64,000 nt of DNA from contig JAJGBQ010000005.1 of the NCBI GenBank assembly GCA_022457065.1, positions 4,216,001 through 4,280,000 on the forward strand, written 5' to 3'. This document shows positions 20,907-32,940 of the stretch, one piece after another. The position numbers and the translations under genes are program-made. Origin of the DNA: Curvularia sp. ZM96 (taxonomy: Eukaryota; Ascomycota; Dothideomycetes; Pleosporales; Pleosporaceae). The notes under the pieces are model-generated. The model was not told the origin of the DNA, did not search any database, and saw nothing but the letters and a program-made list of their open reading frames with translations. Position 1 is the first letter of the stretch. Each line of letters begins with the position of its first letter.

Positions 20907-21769
20907 ATGAGCATTCCAATTTCAGCAATCCCACCAGCGTCAAGAACGACATACATGTTGGATCAGCTCGAAGGAGAGCGTCTGACTCTTCCCGGGAGCA
21001 AAGGTGTTTTTCGTATCCTCGCATCCTCGAAGCAGACCAACGGTGGGATCGCCGTCTTCACCAGCGGTGCGGTGCTATTAGACGAACCTGGATTTCACTG
21101 GCATCAGGAAGCGCATGCCGTTTTCTCAATGACGAAGGGTTTTCTCAAGCTTTGAAATGGCGATAAATGTAGAATACTCGGCCCAGGAGACTCTGCCTAC
21201 GTCCCTCCAGTACGTTTACACATACTGAATGCAAGTTTGTTACTGACGTGATATAGAAAGTAATCCACAACCCCGAATTGCTTGGCCCACATCCTGAAAC
21301 ATTTGGGCTTGTTGCTCCTGGGGATTGGATTGACTTTTTCCGTTACGTCGGAGCGACCTATGAAGGCGTCATTTCTCGACCGTTCATTCATGCGCAACAG
21401 ACTGGAGGTTGGTTCGCTATCTCAAGCATAGAGTCATCAAAAGTTTACGATGCGCCTCATTAATCACTGTCACGGTGGCTGACGTTTGCTGAAGTCGGCC
21501 ACTGCTTTTTCATTCAAGAGGGTCCGCTCCGTGTGCGATTGCAATCTGGCAACAATTGGAATGAGGTCCGTGAAGGTCAGACCCTTGTAGTTGCTGCTGG
21601 CGAGATTTTTGCACTAGATTTTGGCTGTCAATTCGTGCGTGTGTGAGCGTTCACTAACGGCCCTGGGCTTGAGGAGCTAATCAGGCAAGCTGGTGAAAGC
21701 TATGGTGCATATGTCATACCAGACGTTCCTGTTACTTTTAATAACCCTGCAATACTTACTAACTTCTAA
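20907..21769 (+). pseudogene. Quercetin 2,3-dioxygenase (bicupin) with nonsense mutations
   Basis: Starts at ATG 20907 (MSIPISAIPPASRTTYMLDQ). The N-terminal cupin includes GFHWHQEAHAVFS, matching the H-x-H...E metal-ligand pattern of quercetinases. A stop (TGA 21153-21155) sits where the frame reads KL-stop-NGDKCRILGPGD, a position that fits Trp. A 47-bp intron (21210-21256) is still recognisable and joins in phase to KVIHNPELLGPHPETFG. Frame damage follows at 21461-21490, then FAEVGHCFFIQEGPLRVRL and a second TGA (21644-21646), again at a likely Trp before AFTNGPGLEELIRQAGE. The former C-terminus is near 21769. The intact enzyme opens the flavonol ring of quercetin, releasing CO and a depside. 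This copy is broken, but it is recent enough to be read end to end. Confidence 0.85.
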
Positions 21770-22913
21770 CAACTGGAAATTAGCGTTGGTGATCTATAGA
21801 GTACTTTCCAATCGAAACAAGGTCAGCTTTGCAGACTTCAATATGGTTTAGCATGTATCACGGATCATCATAATCTATTGTAAAATGTTGTTGCATCGAA
21901 CCAGGATGCAGAATGCAACCATATAGTAAGACTATTTCAGCCGGTGTTCCGGTGGTAACTAAGTCGTGGGCAAGAATATCTGATAGCGCCTTCAAGTCAG
22001 CCATTGATGCGCTACTATAGATACATGGAAGCTGGGCACGCTTCTCCTTCTTCTCCTTCACACTTCCATGGCATTGGCATACTATGCGAGCCATAGATTT
22101 TTGTAGCAAGAAAAAGCCGCGTTGAAATCATTCGAGCAGCGCATAGCATCAAGCGTTGACACTTTCAAAGATGCGGCACCAGTGATCAGTTCGACGCATC
22201 AGTAACATTCGCTGCACTTCGCATACCGACTTTGTTAGACGGACAACATTAACTTTACGAGATTCTTCATTTCACTTGGCTGTGTAGCATATGCACTTTT
22301 ACCTAATGGGAAAATAATGCTAGGTACTAGCTAACCACGCAGCCGCCCATCATGCGCAGTAGAAGCATCGGATAATTCTTCCAAACCTACCACTGGCTTA
22401 CACATCACAATTCGATGAGGGCCTTGTCTGACACAAAGCTATATCTATCACATGGACGTGTAAAGCCAAGCGATTTCAATAAGCGTGCGTGCACTTTTTT
22501 TAGATTATGTTTTCTTGTTGTAGTCAATAAGTTTTGTGCAACGATGCCAAGATGACAAGACGGCCCCACGGACGTAATACTGACCCACTATGAACTCTTA
22601 CTCATCATCAATAATGGCCCCAGCTCTAGGCGTGCCACCCTAGTTTGGAAAGCTTTGAACTCTAAAATTTACTACCACATACTTGTTACAGCTAGCGCAT
22701 CATCAAAAAGGTCCGAAGAGTACGGATGATCGATCAAGTAATCATTCATTTAGGGCAAAAAACATTTTCCTAGAGAGGTAATCATTGTAGTAGCTACAGA
22801 ACATGTCGCTAATCTGATAAGTTGATGAAAGCATAAAAGGCGCCCTTCTCTTCGTCAAAGTCGTGCTCATCATCCTCCAGCTCTTTCATCGTTGCTCATC
22901 AATTCTGTTCAAA
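21770..22913. other. Intergenic region, no supported gene
   Basis: A minus-strand frame at 22109-21858 (about 83 residues) has no recognisable domain and no start; it may be another decayed fragment. Nothing else was seen. Confidence 0.45.
22832..22839 (+). promoter_or_regulatory. TATA-like sequence before 8-Cys secreted protein
   Basis: CATAAAAG lies about 80 bp upstream of the ATG at 22914, a usual distance for fungal core promoters. Sequence and position are the only support. Confidence 0.3.
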
Positions 22914-23295
22914 ATGCACACCGTCGCTGTTCTTCTCGCCGCAGTCGCTAGCGTTGGCCTTACCTCTGCTGGTCAAGTAAATTTCTACTCTGACACCAAC
23001 TGCCAAAATTACATTGGAGAAAGCCACCCAGCTTCCTTCCAAACTACGGGGTAAGCCCATCCTCACGAATCCATATCCAATGACTAACTTGTGCAGTGGT
23101 CCGGCAGGCTCTTTCTCCGCTCTTTGGGTAAGCGGTGATCAGACCGCTTGCAGCCGTACATGCGGTCCATACATCATTTGCGGCGACTCCAACTGTCGCA
23201 CACGCAGGGCAACAGGTATCGGTAGATGTGTCAGTTTCAACACGGGTGTTTGGGCACGGAATGGCTGTGGTCAGGACATGTGCCAGAATGCATAA
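22914..23295 (+). CDS. Small secreted protein with eight cysteines (candidate effector)
   Basis: Two exons, 22914-23050 and 23097-23295 (46-bp intron, donor GTAAGC, branch CTAAC), 111 residues. The signal peptide MHTVAVLLAAVASVGLTSAG leaves a mature part of about 91 residues. That part has eight Cys in TNC, ACS-x-TC, IIC, NC, RC, GC and MC contexts, an even number consistent with four disulfides. It begins QVNFYSDTNC, a start seen in several small fungal secreted proteins whose first beta strand carries a Cys. No family is assigned. The gene borders the AT-rich compartment on its right, a genomic position typical of effector genes in RIP-active fungi. Role inferred only from size, secretion signal and Cys content. 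Confidence 0.82.
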
Positions 23296-26022
23296 TTGGC
23301 CATCACAAGGACTCGTAGCAACTCAGAGACTGTAGAGTAGCTAGGTTGGACAATATCATTGGTTACGAATCGTAAAATGAACATGGAGTGATATCGAAGC
23401 TTGATGTTTGAGAAACTTATAATGTCGTAAGAACATGGGCTCGTGGCTTTCACATGCTAGCTTGATCTCCGCTTTAGTTACTGTCCATCTTTTGCAACTC
23501 TTAAACATTTTCCGAAAGGGACGTGCTCACAAAATGGTTTGCAACTCACATTTTCCAGCCTTCAGTTGAACCCTTTGCCCCTGTTTTTTCGTAGTTTTGC
23601 TCTCTTTCCTGATCACCACGGCTGCACTCTCCTCCCTCAGCAATAGCACGTACCTAACTACACTTGTAAGTATTGTTATTCTTATTATTATATTCGTATC
23701 TTCTATTCTTGTATACTAAATATTAATTAAGCTATATATATAGTCTATAATCCCTACTACACGTCTAAATTCTAAATTAATTACTAGTTTTATACTCTAA
23801 ATATTTCATCTATAAGCTTTAAATCTAGTATTACTTCATAGTACTACTTATAGATTATACTAAGTGTATTATAGTACTTACTCTAATGAGTATCTTATTA
23901 GAACTTATCCAGAGTAGTCTTAATATCTTAACCGTTTAATTGGCGGAGTGCCCTCCTGTATCTGAGGATCGTAATGGTAGTTTAGTGCCTAGTCCTTTTT
24001 AATATCTTGTTTATTAGTGGCATATAGGCATATATACTAATAATAGGTAGATTTAAGCTAGAAGTATTCTAAGGATCTTAGAGCTCCAGATGTGTCAGAT
24101 TTCATGGGTGTTCAATCAAGTTATTGATTGATTGTTCTATTGTGCAGGCTGGCTATGAAGAGGGGTCTCTATCTCTGCCAATCTGCGCAAGTATCGTTCC
24201 AACGTCCACCTATCACTAGGCCGTCGGATCTATATCACGTGTGGGATAACAACTGAGCCACATGCGCAAATTGGAAGCTGCAAGTGCATAAGAGTATGGA
24301 AAGGTGTGAGGTAAAACTAATTAGGGTTTGTACTGCTCGTCACACTTGGTTCGTAAGGGATAATTGCTTCCATGGTTATCCTTTTGTGAACTACTTGGTT
24401 CCATCTATCACTTCTTGATCAGCTTATCCTTATCTTACGTTCGTGCATCTACCAACGCCTGCTGACTGGTAAGGTTCGCCACAATCACTGTAAGCCAACG
24501 GCGGCAATGACGCACACACCCTCTCTAGTTTACACAAATCCACAACTCGGCATTTATAATGCATAACCTAGTTACTGCTTTATCTTAGTATCTTGTTGTT
24601 CTCTAAAACGTATGCTTGTTGCCCATTTTTAGCAGGGATTTTCAGATAGACAACTAGGTGATGTAGCCAGGTTCGTGATCGAATACGTAACGTGGAAGTG
24701 GATTCATTAGTCTGCTGATACGAGATCACTATATTTAACATTCTACAGCATACATTCCCATTTCTCTGTGCGAGGTATGTTCTACGAAAAGCTCGGCCAG
24801 CGACTAACTTTGCATGTCCGAGAAAGGTTACACAACCGTAGACTCTGGCTTACTCAGCTAGAGCATATTTGTGGATGATCAAGGCCAGTTCAAACGCGAA
24901 CAAGCAAGGAGCACTTCAATACATGTTCTGCGACGAGCGGACTAAGCTTCTCAGCGGATGCATGCCTTCAGCCACGGTGATGTACACTTTGAGGCTTATC
25001 GCGCACATTAGGGCGCCATATAAGGATTAGCTAAATTAGGTGTGAAGTCTAGTAATCTAAAGTCGATCTGGCTTAGATTCAAACCTATAGCTCTTAGCCT
25101 CAACAATGGCGTAAGTATTGGCAAACGGCCCCGCGCTATCAGCGGAAGCTACTGCCTAATAACTGCTAAGCCCTTCTTCGAGTAACGTAAATCTTTCCTA
25201 ACTAAACATAATATATGCTAGCTGTTAGCAGTTGAAGCTAATAAAATAATAATAGTTGTGAAAGCTAGGCCAAATCCATAAAAGCTTGTATAAAGGGGAC
25301 ATGCAAATACTCTAGGTGCAGGAGGTTATATGTATATACAGTATAGTAGAGTGGTACACAAATGGCCCTGCATTTCTTACTTATGCAGTTGTGCTGCCCA
25401 GTAGGCTGCACTACAGGCCAACCTTCACTCGTACACAATCTAAAAGTTAGTCGTTCTCTATCTAATCGAACCTCGACATCCCCACGCAGCATAACGAGCT
25501 TAGTATATACTACGACAACGAATACAAGACGTGCGACTGTGAGTTTGGTAGCTAGCGAGCCGCTATCTAGCATATAGATGTACTTAACTACTAGGCCCTA
25601 TAATTCAAATATAAAATATGCGATCGAGAGTCCTTTACCTAACACTCTACCTCTTAGTACATAGATAACGAAGGATACTAGAAGCCCTAGTTTAAGTGCG
25701 AAACTTGTAACAAGAGATTCTATACCTAGCGCTTAGCAGATTAGCATATAGATAATATAGAACACGGGGAGCCTTAATTTAGGTGCAAGATTTATAATAA
25801 GAGATTCCATTCTTAGTTATCTACTAATCAGCACATAAATGCTTTAAATTATTATAAGTAATACTACTAGTATAATTACGCTAAGGTGTTCTAGAGCGAG
25901 AATACTTTAAGAATAGTACGCCCTCCGCGCTCACCTTAGTGCTAATCTATATCTCCTAAACCTAGAGCAATACTAACTATCGTAAGCACCTAAACTCTAG
26001 CACCTACCGCGGGAAGAACGTT
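23296..26022. other. AT-rich, gene-free compartment (probable RIP-degraded repeats)
   Basis: Long stretches rich in TATA, TTAATA, CTAGTA and TAGTA motifs, for example 23640-24060 and 25600-25980, with stops in all frames. There are less AT-rich islands at about 24100-24500 and 25360-25570. No gene was recognised. The composition is that expected of mutated transposable elements, but no element ends could be defined. Confidence 0.6.
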
Positions 26023-26490
26023 ATGTGTCCCTTTTACAAGGCAGCTTTTACCTTAGCTAGCGGCCTTTCGCACTACTTTAAGACTAGCTCATGCCCACAA
26101 GCTAAGAGTCTCAATTACGGAACGATCTTCGAGGCTATTAATCTACAAGCTTTTAATAGCTTATTAAAGAACAAGCTACTTAGCTACCTAGACTTTAGCA
26201 CTAAGAATATCGCATTACATATAGCCTAGAACGGCTCTCACTGTAAGTGGTACCTCTGTCACAGAGAGTACAATACTCTTCACGCACTAAACTGATATTT
26301 AAAATCACCAGCCCACAGCGAAAAGCTATATTATTACCCAAACCGCAGTTGCAATAGTCAATTCAGTCGCTTAGGGCCGCTTTTTAATCATCTTGAAAGT
26401 AAGAGCTATACCTTTGTACGACGTAAAAAGGTTTAAAAGTATGTTCACAATTTCATCACAGAACAACAGAAGTTCATTAGCTTCGTATAA
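26023..26490 (+). pseudogene. RIP-degraded C2H2 zinc-finger gene fragment
   Basis: A frame at 26023-26229 reads CPFYKAAFTLASGLSHYFKT and then NYGTIFEAINLQ. Continuing across stops, WYLCHREYNTLHALN, a stop, and SPAHSEKLYYYPNRSC, then FSRLGPLFNHLESKSY appear in order to about 26480. These are finger-like C-x2-C...H-x-H units, with some ligands replaced (Tyr for Cys, Tyr for His), as C-to-T and G-to-A mutation would cause. Fingers of this LFNHLES type occur in fungal C2H2 proteins. The stops and lost ligands mean no function. It lies inside the AT-rich zone, about 1 kb from an intact, different C2H2 gene. Confidence 0.65.
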
Positions 26491-27228
26491 GTGCAAAGGG
26501 ACTTAGCTAGGAAAGATTTCTACATGTTTTTCTATCTAATCGGCACACCAGAAGTACCGGCCACGGGTAGTAGCTAGCACCTCCTAAGGGTAGTCTAGGC
26601 TTATACTTAGATAGGTGGTTTACAGAGTTTCAACGAGTTTATATAGGCATCAGGCTATTACTTAAAAGCGGCACCTTAGTCGTCGTGACTCAGCCGTCAT
26701 ATGCATTCTTGTGGGAATCTAGAATCAATTCGCTCCCAACTAAGTTAGCCCCGGATCCGGCCCCAGTTGTCGGTGGTGAAGGGCGGAGGGTGGCGGTGCT
26801 GATGCGCAGATGGATCACAAGCGTAGCGGTGACAAGATGTCCTGCTTTATAGACGGGAAGGAATGAGATAGGAAAATGAGATTGGCAAAGCAACCCAAGC
26901 ATAGAAATTATGCTACCATCTTGACATAGTTGTTGCGCATTTTCTATTAGCGCACACTAAAAGGTAACAGTGAATAATAGCCAGTACTCTAATCTTAGAA
27001 ATCGCTGTATTCAATGGTTTGCTTTGAAAATTAACTGACTAGCGACCATTCGATACAACGCTCATTGCTGCCGAGGCGCCATGGCGTCACCATAACCCTA
27101 AGGGCCGAATCCAATCCACGAGCACACTACATGTTTCTGGAGTCTATTTTCAAAGTACTGCGCTGCATAAAGATAATAGTAACAAGTTTGTGCCAAAACA
27201 TTACCACTAGGATAAAGCTCGCCAGGAC
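26491..27228. other. Intergenic region
   Basis: It continues AT-rich to about 26680, then becomes more balanced (26690-27140). No gene was seen. Confidence 0.5.
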
Positions 27229-27842
27229 TCAGTAGTCGACTCCATCAAGGCAATGTCCGCACCACCCGCAGTCTGAATCGCATAGTCCCCAGTTTTGATC
27301 CTCGTCCCAGAAGGCCCGATGATCTTCTGCCAAAGCATCTTCGCCATCTAAGTACTCGTTCCAACTGTTAGTGCCGCTGGGCGCGCCTTTTTTGGTCGAG
27401 GTCGAGGTCAAGGGAGCCGTTCGTCTACGGGGGTCCGTTTGGGAAGATGAAGCCTTGGACGCACAAATGTTAGTGTTTGAGTAATTTTTCCTGTCACTAT
27501 ACAAGATTATGAACCCACATTCTCTCGATTCAACGACGCACTCACCACACGCCCAACCACAAGGCTTGCCCGAGCCAGCATTCTTGTATGTAGTGATGAC
27601 TTCTTATGCTGTTCCGCAGCGTGCATACTTGCAAAATCTCTCTTGCACACGTCGCAGCTGAACATGGCGCTATGAGACGGTGCGTCTCGATGCTGCTCCA
27701 TCGCTTTCTTGCTGCAGAACTTCTGCTCGCATTTGCGGCACATGTGAGGATGGCGGAAAGCTGCGTCACTGGTACCCGTGTGATTCCTCAGCGCGATCTT
27801 GGAAGTGAATTGCTTGAAGCAAATAGGACATCGGTTCGCCAT
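27229..27842 (-). CDS. Three-finger C2H2 zinc-finger protein
   Basis: Two exons on the minus strand, 27842-27546 and 27453-27229 (92-bp intron, donor GTGAGT, CACTAAC branch), 173 residues. Finger 1 is CPICFKQF...H, finger 2 MCRKCEQKFCSKKAMEQH, finger 3 FSCDVCKRDFASMHAAEQH, all with intact Cys and His ligands. The C-terminal exon is Ser/Arg/Pro-rich, then acidic (WDEDQNW), and ends in a CDSDCGWCGHC cluster that may bind a further metal. It is probably nuclear and nucleic-acid binding, with specificity unknown. The gene keeps normal composition although it sits between AT-rich, RIP-affected stretches, so it is single-copy or under constraint. The 5' limit could be further upstream if another exon exists. 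Confidence 0.7.
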
Positions 27843-29500
27843 GGCAAAGGATATCTTGTGTGAAAAGAGGTAAACAAGAGGAAGGTGAGATAGAGCTTAC
27901 CCCACTTTGTGTCACCACAGATGCGTCTGAGATCGGACAGCTATGAGATAAATGAGTCAAACTAAATACATCATGACTTGACAGTAAAGTCTCCAAGTCG
28001 TTAACTAACTACACAGCTAAAATATTCAAGGAACTAGTCAAAAACTATTAGAACATAGACGACTCTTCACACACTATTTTAGAGGCAAATAGCTCTAACT
28101 TATTAAATAGTTAAGACTTTTGAAGCCTGATAGTCGATATCGCATGCGAAGATAGTATAGAGCTCTTCTACGAGTAGGGGATTTATAATATTTAGAAGTG
28201 ACTATTAGCAATACTTTAGGCTTAACTTAGCTCTAGGCAAGTAAGAAAAGACTAGATAAAAAGTAGGAACGAATTTAGTATAGATGTTCTAATTACTCTA
28301 GATATTAAAAAGCTATTGTATCTTCTAGTTCTATATACTGTTACCCTTATTACAAAAATTACTACTTATATTAGAGTCTAGTTATCTCCCTCTCTACTAG
28401 GTGCTCACTACAGTAACTACATGAATATCGTCCACTCTAGTAGATATTGTAGCCTCGCACTCACTACAATCTTATAATACTAAAGGTTAGTTAGGGTTAG
28501 CTATACTGAAAATTAATAGTACTTAAGATTTATAAAAGTTAACTCTAGCAGCGAGCAATAACATAGAGAGATGTAAGATTAATTTATGCCTTTCTATGTC
28601 TATCCTAAGGCTCCTATATAAGCGAGCAGAGTCGTACTATAGAATTACTATCTTAACGCTCTCGCAGCGCTATAGTAGCGAAGGGTGTTGGCTAAAATTA
28701 TTAGAAGTCTATTCTAAGATCCTCTATCGAGTCGACGTCTTGACACTATCGTGACGTCGCACCCTTATAAGATTAAATTAAGGTTAACTGCCTTATAGTC
28801 TAAAATAATTTAGAAATATTAATACTAAAGCTAGAATTAGCTATTATATACTTAATTCTACTATAAAAGATTTAAAACTTATACTCTTCATGGACATACA
28901 TCTACTGCACGTCTACTTCTAGATATATTAATATTTAGATCTATTGAGAGTTAAAAAAAAACCAACTCTATTAACTATATTATATTATATTATAAAGTTA
29001 GTATATGTTAGTGCGCGTTACTACTGCTGAGTTTGCGCATTATAGGCCCTAGAGGTTAGAGAAGTGCTGCTAGTAACTATTAGCATGCGCTTACTAGAGG
29101 TACGACTGCTGCTCTACTCGCAGTGTAGATAGCGTTAAGGTAGAATTCGTCCTAGCAGATCTGTAGGTCGCTAGACTACCTGCGTTTCTACTAAACAAAT
29201 AGACTATTGCAGCCGCAAGCGGGGTTCAATGCTGGAGGCTGCAGGTAGATTACAGTTAGTTGACGAGCGAGGCAGAGGCTGGTCAACCTTGTTAGGCCCC
29301 TCGCTGAATGACACGTGTGACCGGTGAACAGATGCTAAGCCTCCAGGCTGCGGCTTACCTTTTGCTGGGAGGGTGGCGATTGGCGGCCGTTGCGTCATGG
29401 TAGTGATGTCAGCTGCTAATAGCCCTGCGCGACCGCCGTGTAGTAAACTGCACACCTACAGGCCTATCAAGCTACTACTAAACTATTTGCGAAGCCGTTT
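27843..29500. other. AT-rich, gene-free compartment with one GC-richer island
   Basis: 28020-29000 is dense in TTAGTATA-like sequence and stops in all frames. About 29200-29460 is an abrupt GC-richer island whose longest frame (minus strand, 83 residues) has no recognisable domain. No gene is supported. Confidence 0.55.
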
Positions 29501-29511
29501 GCGCGCAATAC

Positions 29512-32000
29512 ATAACGATGTTAGACGCTAAGTACTTGTGGGACTATTTCGTGTCGTAGGGCAAAGAAAATAGTTATTATTACTACATCTAACGGACGTG
29601 TCATGTTCTATTAAATAGCTTAGATCTACCGACTACAAGACTAGATCCCCTTGAGAACACACGTGCACAGACGGTGCTAGCGTTTGTAGGTAGATCTAAG
29701 TCTAATATATGATAGAATGTTTACACCTCTTGGCTTAATCTGCTACGAACTATAGAGAGATCTGCGAACGACACTCGCGATGCGTCAGGAACGCTGTCGT
29801 GGTCCGTGAATCTACAAAAGTGAGGCTTCGTTTTGTATATGGCCACGTCGCATTAAGTCCTAATGTAGCGTGTAGCGGGCCACTCTTTGCCTTAAAGGAC
29901 TAATAAAGTAAATAATAATATCTATTGGACTTCGATTCGGATCTCGTGGCAGTTATGTTTAGTTCGTAGTTTAATCATTAGGTCTACTTTCTAAGGATTG
30001 CGAATCGACGATATATGGTTTACGAACTAATGTTCATGCACTACGTTCGAACTTAGTCTTACTGTATAGACTAAATACGCTCCGACTGCTCTAGGCAGTT
30101 GCTAGTATTATGCTGGCTGCCAAAGTTAGTAGAAGAACTACGTTCTTAGCCTGATCATGCACATGCGTGAGTTGAGTGACGTATTAATATAGTTTCGCTT
30201 GCATAACCTGTTAACGTGGTAGAGACGCCTCCTACACCCTTGTGTCTTGGAGCCTTTACGTAGTCTAATTATAGCTAGTAACGATATCGCATATACCTAC
30301 TTAGTAAATAAGCAGGATTTAGGTAGGGATATGCCCTATAATTTCTCTTTAGGCATGGGTTTTCTGCATTTTAGAAGTTTGGAAGACAAATAGACCCCGA
30401 GCTTTATTAGCTCACTTTGTTCTAAACTAGTACTTAACTACTACATAGCTGCACAGGCACCCTCAAGTTATAAGAGGATAGACTCTGGCGTCGGTGACAC
30501 TAGTCTAGCTTCAAATCTTTTAGCTACCGCGCAAAGCTTCTGTACGGCGGTGACCTCTCTTACATCTAAACATAGATTCTAAGCGATCGATGAGCTAGTA
30601 AAGTTAGTACCGCAACGCGAACTCGAGATTAAGATTAGAGACGAAACAATAATAGATCTAAGGGATAAATTGGTCACTCTTTAGAAGAATTAGGATGTCT
30701 TTAATAGTCAACAACTGTCGAATTTTGAGCGCAGATACGAAAAATAGAAGGAGGAAAATACTGTGCTACGGAGAGAGATAGATAAGCTTGAAGCAGCTTT
30801 ATAAGAAAAAGACTCGAAGTTGATTACACTGCAAAGTTAGCTAGGATATGCTGGAGCACGAGTTGACGATCTTAAAAAGGCGAATGCGCAGTTAACTGCA
30901 AAAGTTAAAGAAAGGGGTTAACAACTTAGATCGTTTAAAGCAAGACTGCAACGTGCATAGAATGACTTGGACGAACGAGCTAAAGAGAACAAGGAGGCTC
31001 ATAACCGCATGAATGCACTTTAAGGCTCTCTTGACAATAAAGCGAACTAACATAGAGTCCTGAGGGAGGAGGCTAACAAAATCTAATTGAGACTTAAGGA
31101 TTTCATCTAGTTCTCGGTCAAGATTACAGAACTTGATTTAGCAGATACGTAAGTAACAAATAAATGACAGTATAGTTTACACAAACTGACAGTAAGACTA
31201 AAGTACTATTTAAATGACGCATTTATGGATAGTTGCCACACAGCTAGTGGAGGAATTTTTTAATAGAGATATGCTAGATAACATTCTTAAGGTAGTGTCA
31301 TAGTAGACTAACAACATTAGTCTAGCTAACGATTAGTTAGAGTAATTAGACTAGACTCTGGGACAATGACATCTTTAAGCACTAAATTCCGCTTTCTTAA
31401 TCTAACACGAATGCGGCAAGGAGAATGCGAGCCGTAATCGTTCTTGGCGTCCTTACACGACTTGTAGACAAGTTCGTCTTCTAGCTAACTTATCTATTGG
31501 ACGAAGAAAGTGGACTTCGAGAGATCCTGCGCGATGAAGTAGCTATCGACCCGGTAAAGGAGCGATATATTCGGGGAATTCTTCTCTCCGTATTACCTAA
31601 TAAACAAGAGGCTAATGCTAAAAGTATTATACACGATGTCGCTAAGGAGCTCCTAGATATCGCAAATGTGAGAGTATTGCTCACTACAGAGACCTCTGCT
31701 ACTTTTCTAGAAGCTTTGGAAGGTTTCGTAAGATAGTGCTAAGCGGAATGGAAGATCATTTAACGTGGGAAATAGAAGCTAGAACCTAGTTTCGTTTATT
31801 TAGCTTCCCCTAATTATCCTTGGCAACTATTTAATAATAAAAGTGCTGACGTAAAGGAGGAGAGGCATTTTGAGGAACTCTTGGCTACGACTACTATCGA
31901 GAACTAATTCGTCTTGATTCCTCGCATCTACCTTATTAGCACTAAAGCTGATCTGGATCTAATTACACACGGTTGCGTCTTAGACAGGACGCCCCTTGAT
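29512..32000 (+). pseudogene. RIP-mutated large gene with central coiled coil
   Basis: Three-frame reading shows long stretches interrupted only by stops at positions that make sense as Gln or Trp. The N-terminal part (29512-29900) includes TTRLDPLENTRAQTVLAFVG and ERSANDTRDASGTLSWSV. The central part (30440-31150) is a classical coiled coil: KLVPQRELEIKIRDETIIDL, then LRREIDKLEAAL, DDLKKANAQLTAKV and NDLDERAKENKEAHNRMNAL. The C-terminal part (31497-31736 and beyond) reads SGLREILRDEVAIDPVKERY. In 30585-31150 the in-frame stops I read are TAG or TAA, never TGA, as expected from CAG/CAA changed by C-to-T in CpA. The sequence is not obviously transposase or polymerase; it may be a multicopy host gene or an element-carried gene. 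Confidence 0.7.
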
Positions 32001-32940
32001 GCTGCAGCAGAAGAACTAAGGAACAGCTTTTCTACTGCTCCTTTCACGCACGCAACTTTGGGTCGAAACCGGATCCGCCCGGCGCGGGCAATGTCAGTAA
32101 CTGGCAGCAGTAGGCCTTTTTTAGTCTAGCACTACTGATAAGAGCTAGTAGGACTAAAATGATGACTGTATTTAGCTTTCTGCATCGTGGCATATCGTTC
32201 AATAGCCCTACGGGTCGGGTCGCTTTGAGGAAGTAACTCCGAAGTTGTACAAGTAAAAATTATTGAAAATCTATTTCTTAGAGAACAATCCCCGGCGTGC
32301 TGCGGGACAATTAGTTAAAGTCATCCTTAGCATATTGCTAAGAGTTGATACGTCAGTGTAAGAGCACATTAGTTAAGCTTATAACGTTTTAGTAACTACA
32401 AAAATAAGATAGCACAACTTAGCTAAATTTTAGTATAGATTTATAGATAGTTACAACGAAATTCGCAATTACTTTAGTACTAAAAGCGATTGTTGGTGAG
32501 CAGTAGATCTGCTCCTTATATTCTATGTTCTCTAGATAGCTTAAACTATATCTAACTTAATCTTTCTAGAGTTGTAAATATGGGTGTCCTATTTATATTT
32601 ATCTCCACAACTTAATTCTCTAGCACTACTAATTTAAGAAGGAGCTATCTTTGCACTTCTAATACACTCTTAATATCGTTTACATCGGGCTAATTATTTC
32701 TAATTACTTGTTTTTAGGACTGACCTTTATCATTAAGAGTTTTATTTAATATTCTTATCTGTCTAATATATTTCCTCTCCTCAATATAGTTTCAAGCAGG
32801 TTTCTAAAGTCTCTAATCTACTAGCATATTAAACCAAGTCTATAATCTAGGCGAGAAAAACGTTAGCTATTTATACTAGAAGTTGTAGCGGTGTATACTA
32901 GATAGAAGCTTAGGAATAGTACTTTCTATATAACTAAGCT
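32001..32940. other. AT-rich sequence
   Basis: There is a short GC-rich spot at about 32060-32120, then AT-rich sequence (32280-32930) with stops in all frames. No gene. Confidence 0.5.

Noticed and set aside
29204..29455. 83-residue frame in a GC-richer island within AT-rich DNA
   Set aside because: No domain or start context; the island may be a less mutated piece of a repeat, but this could not be shown.
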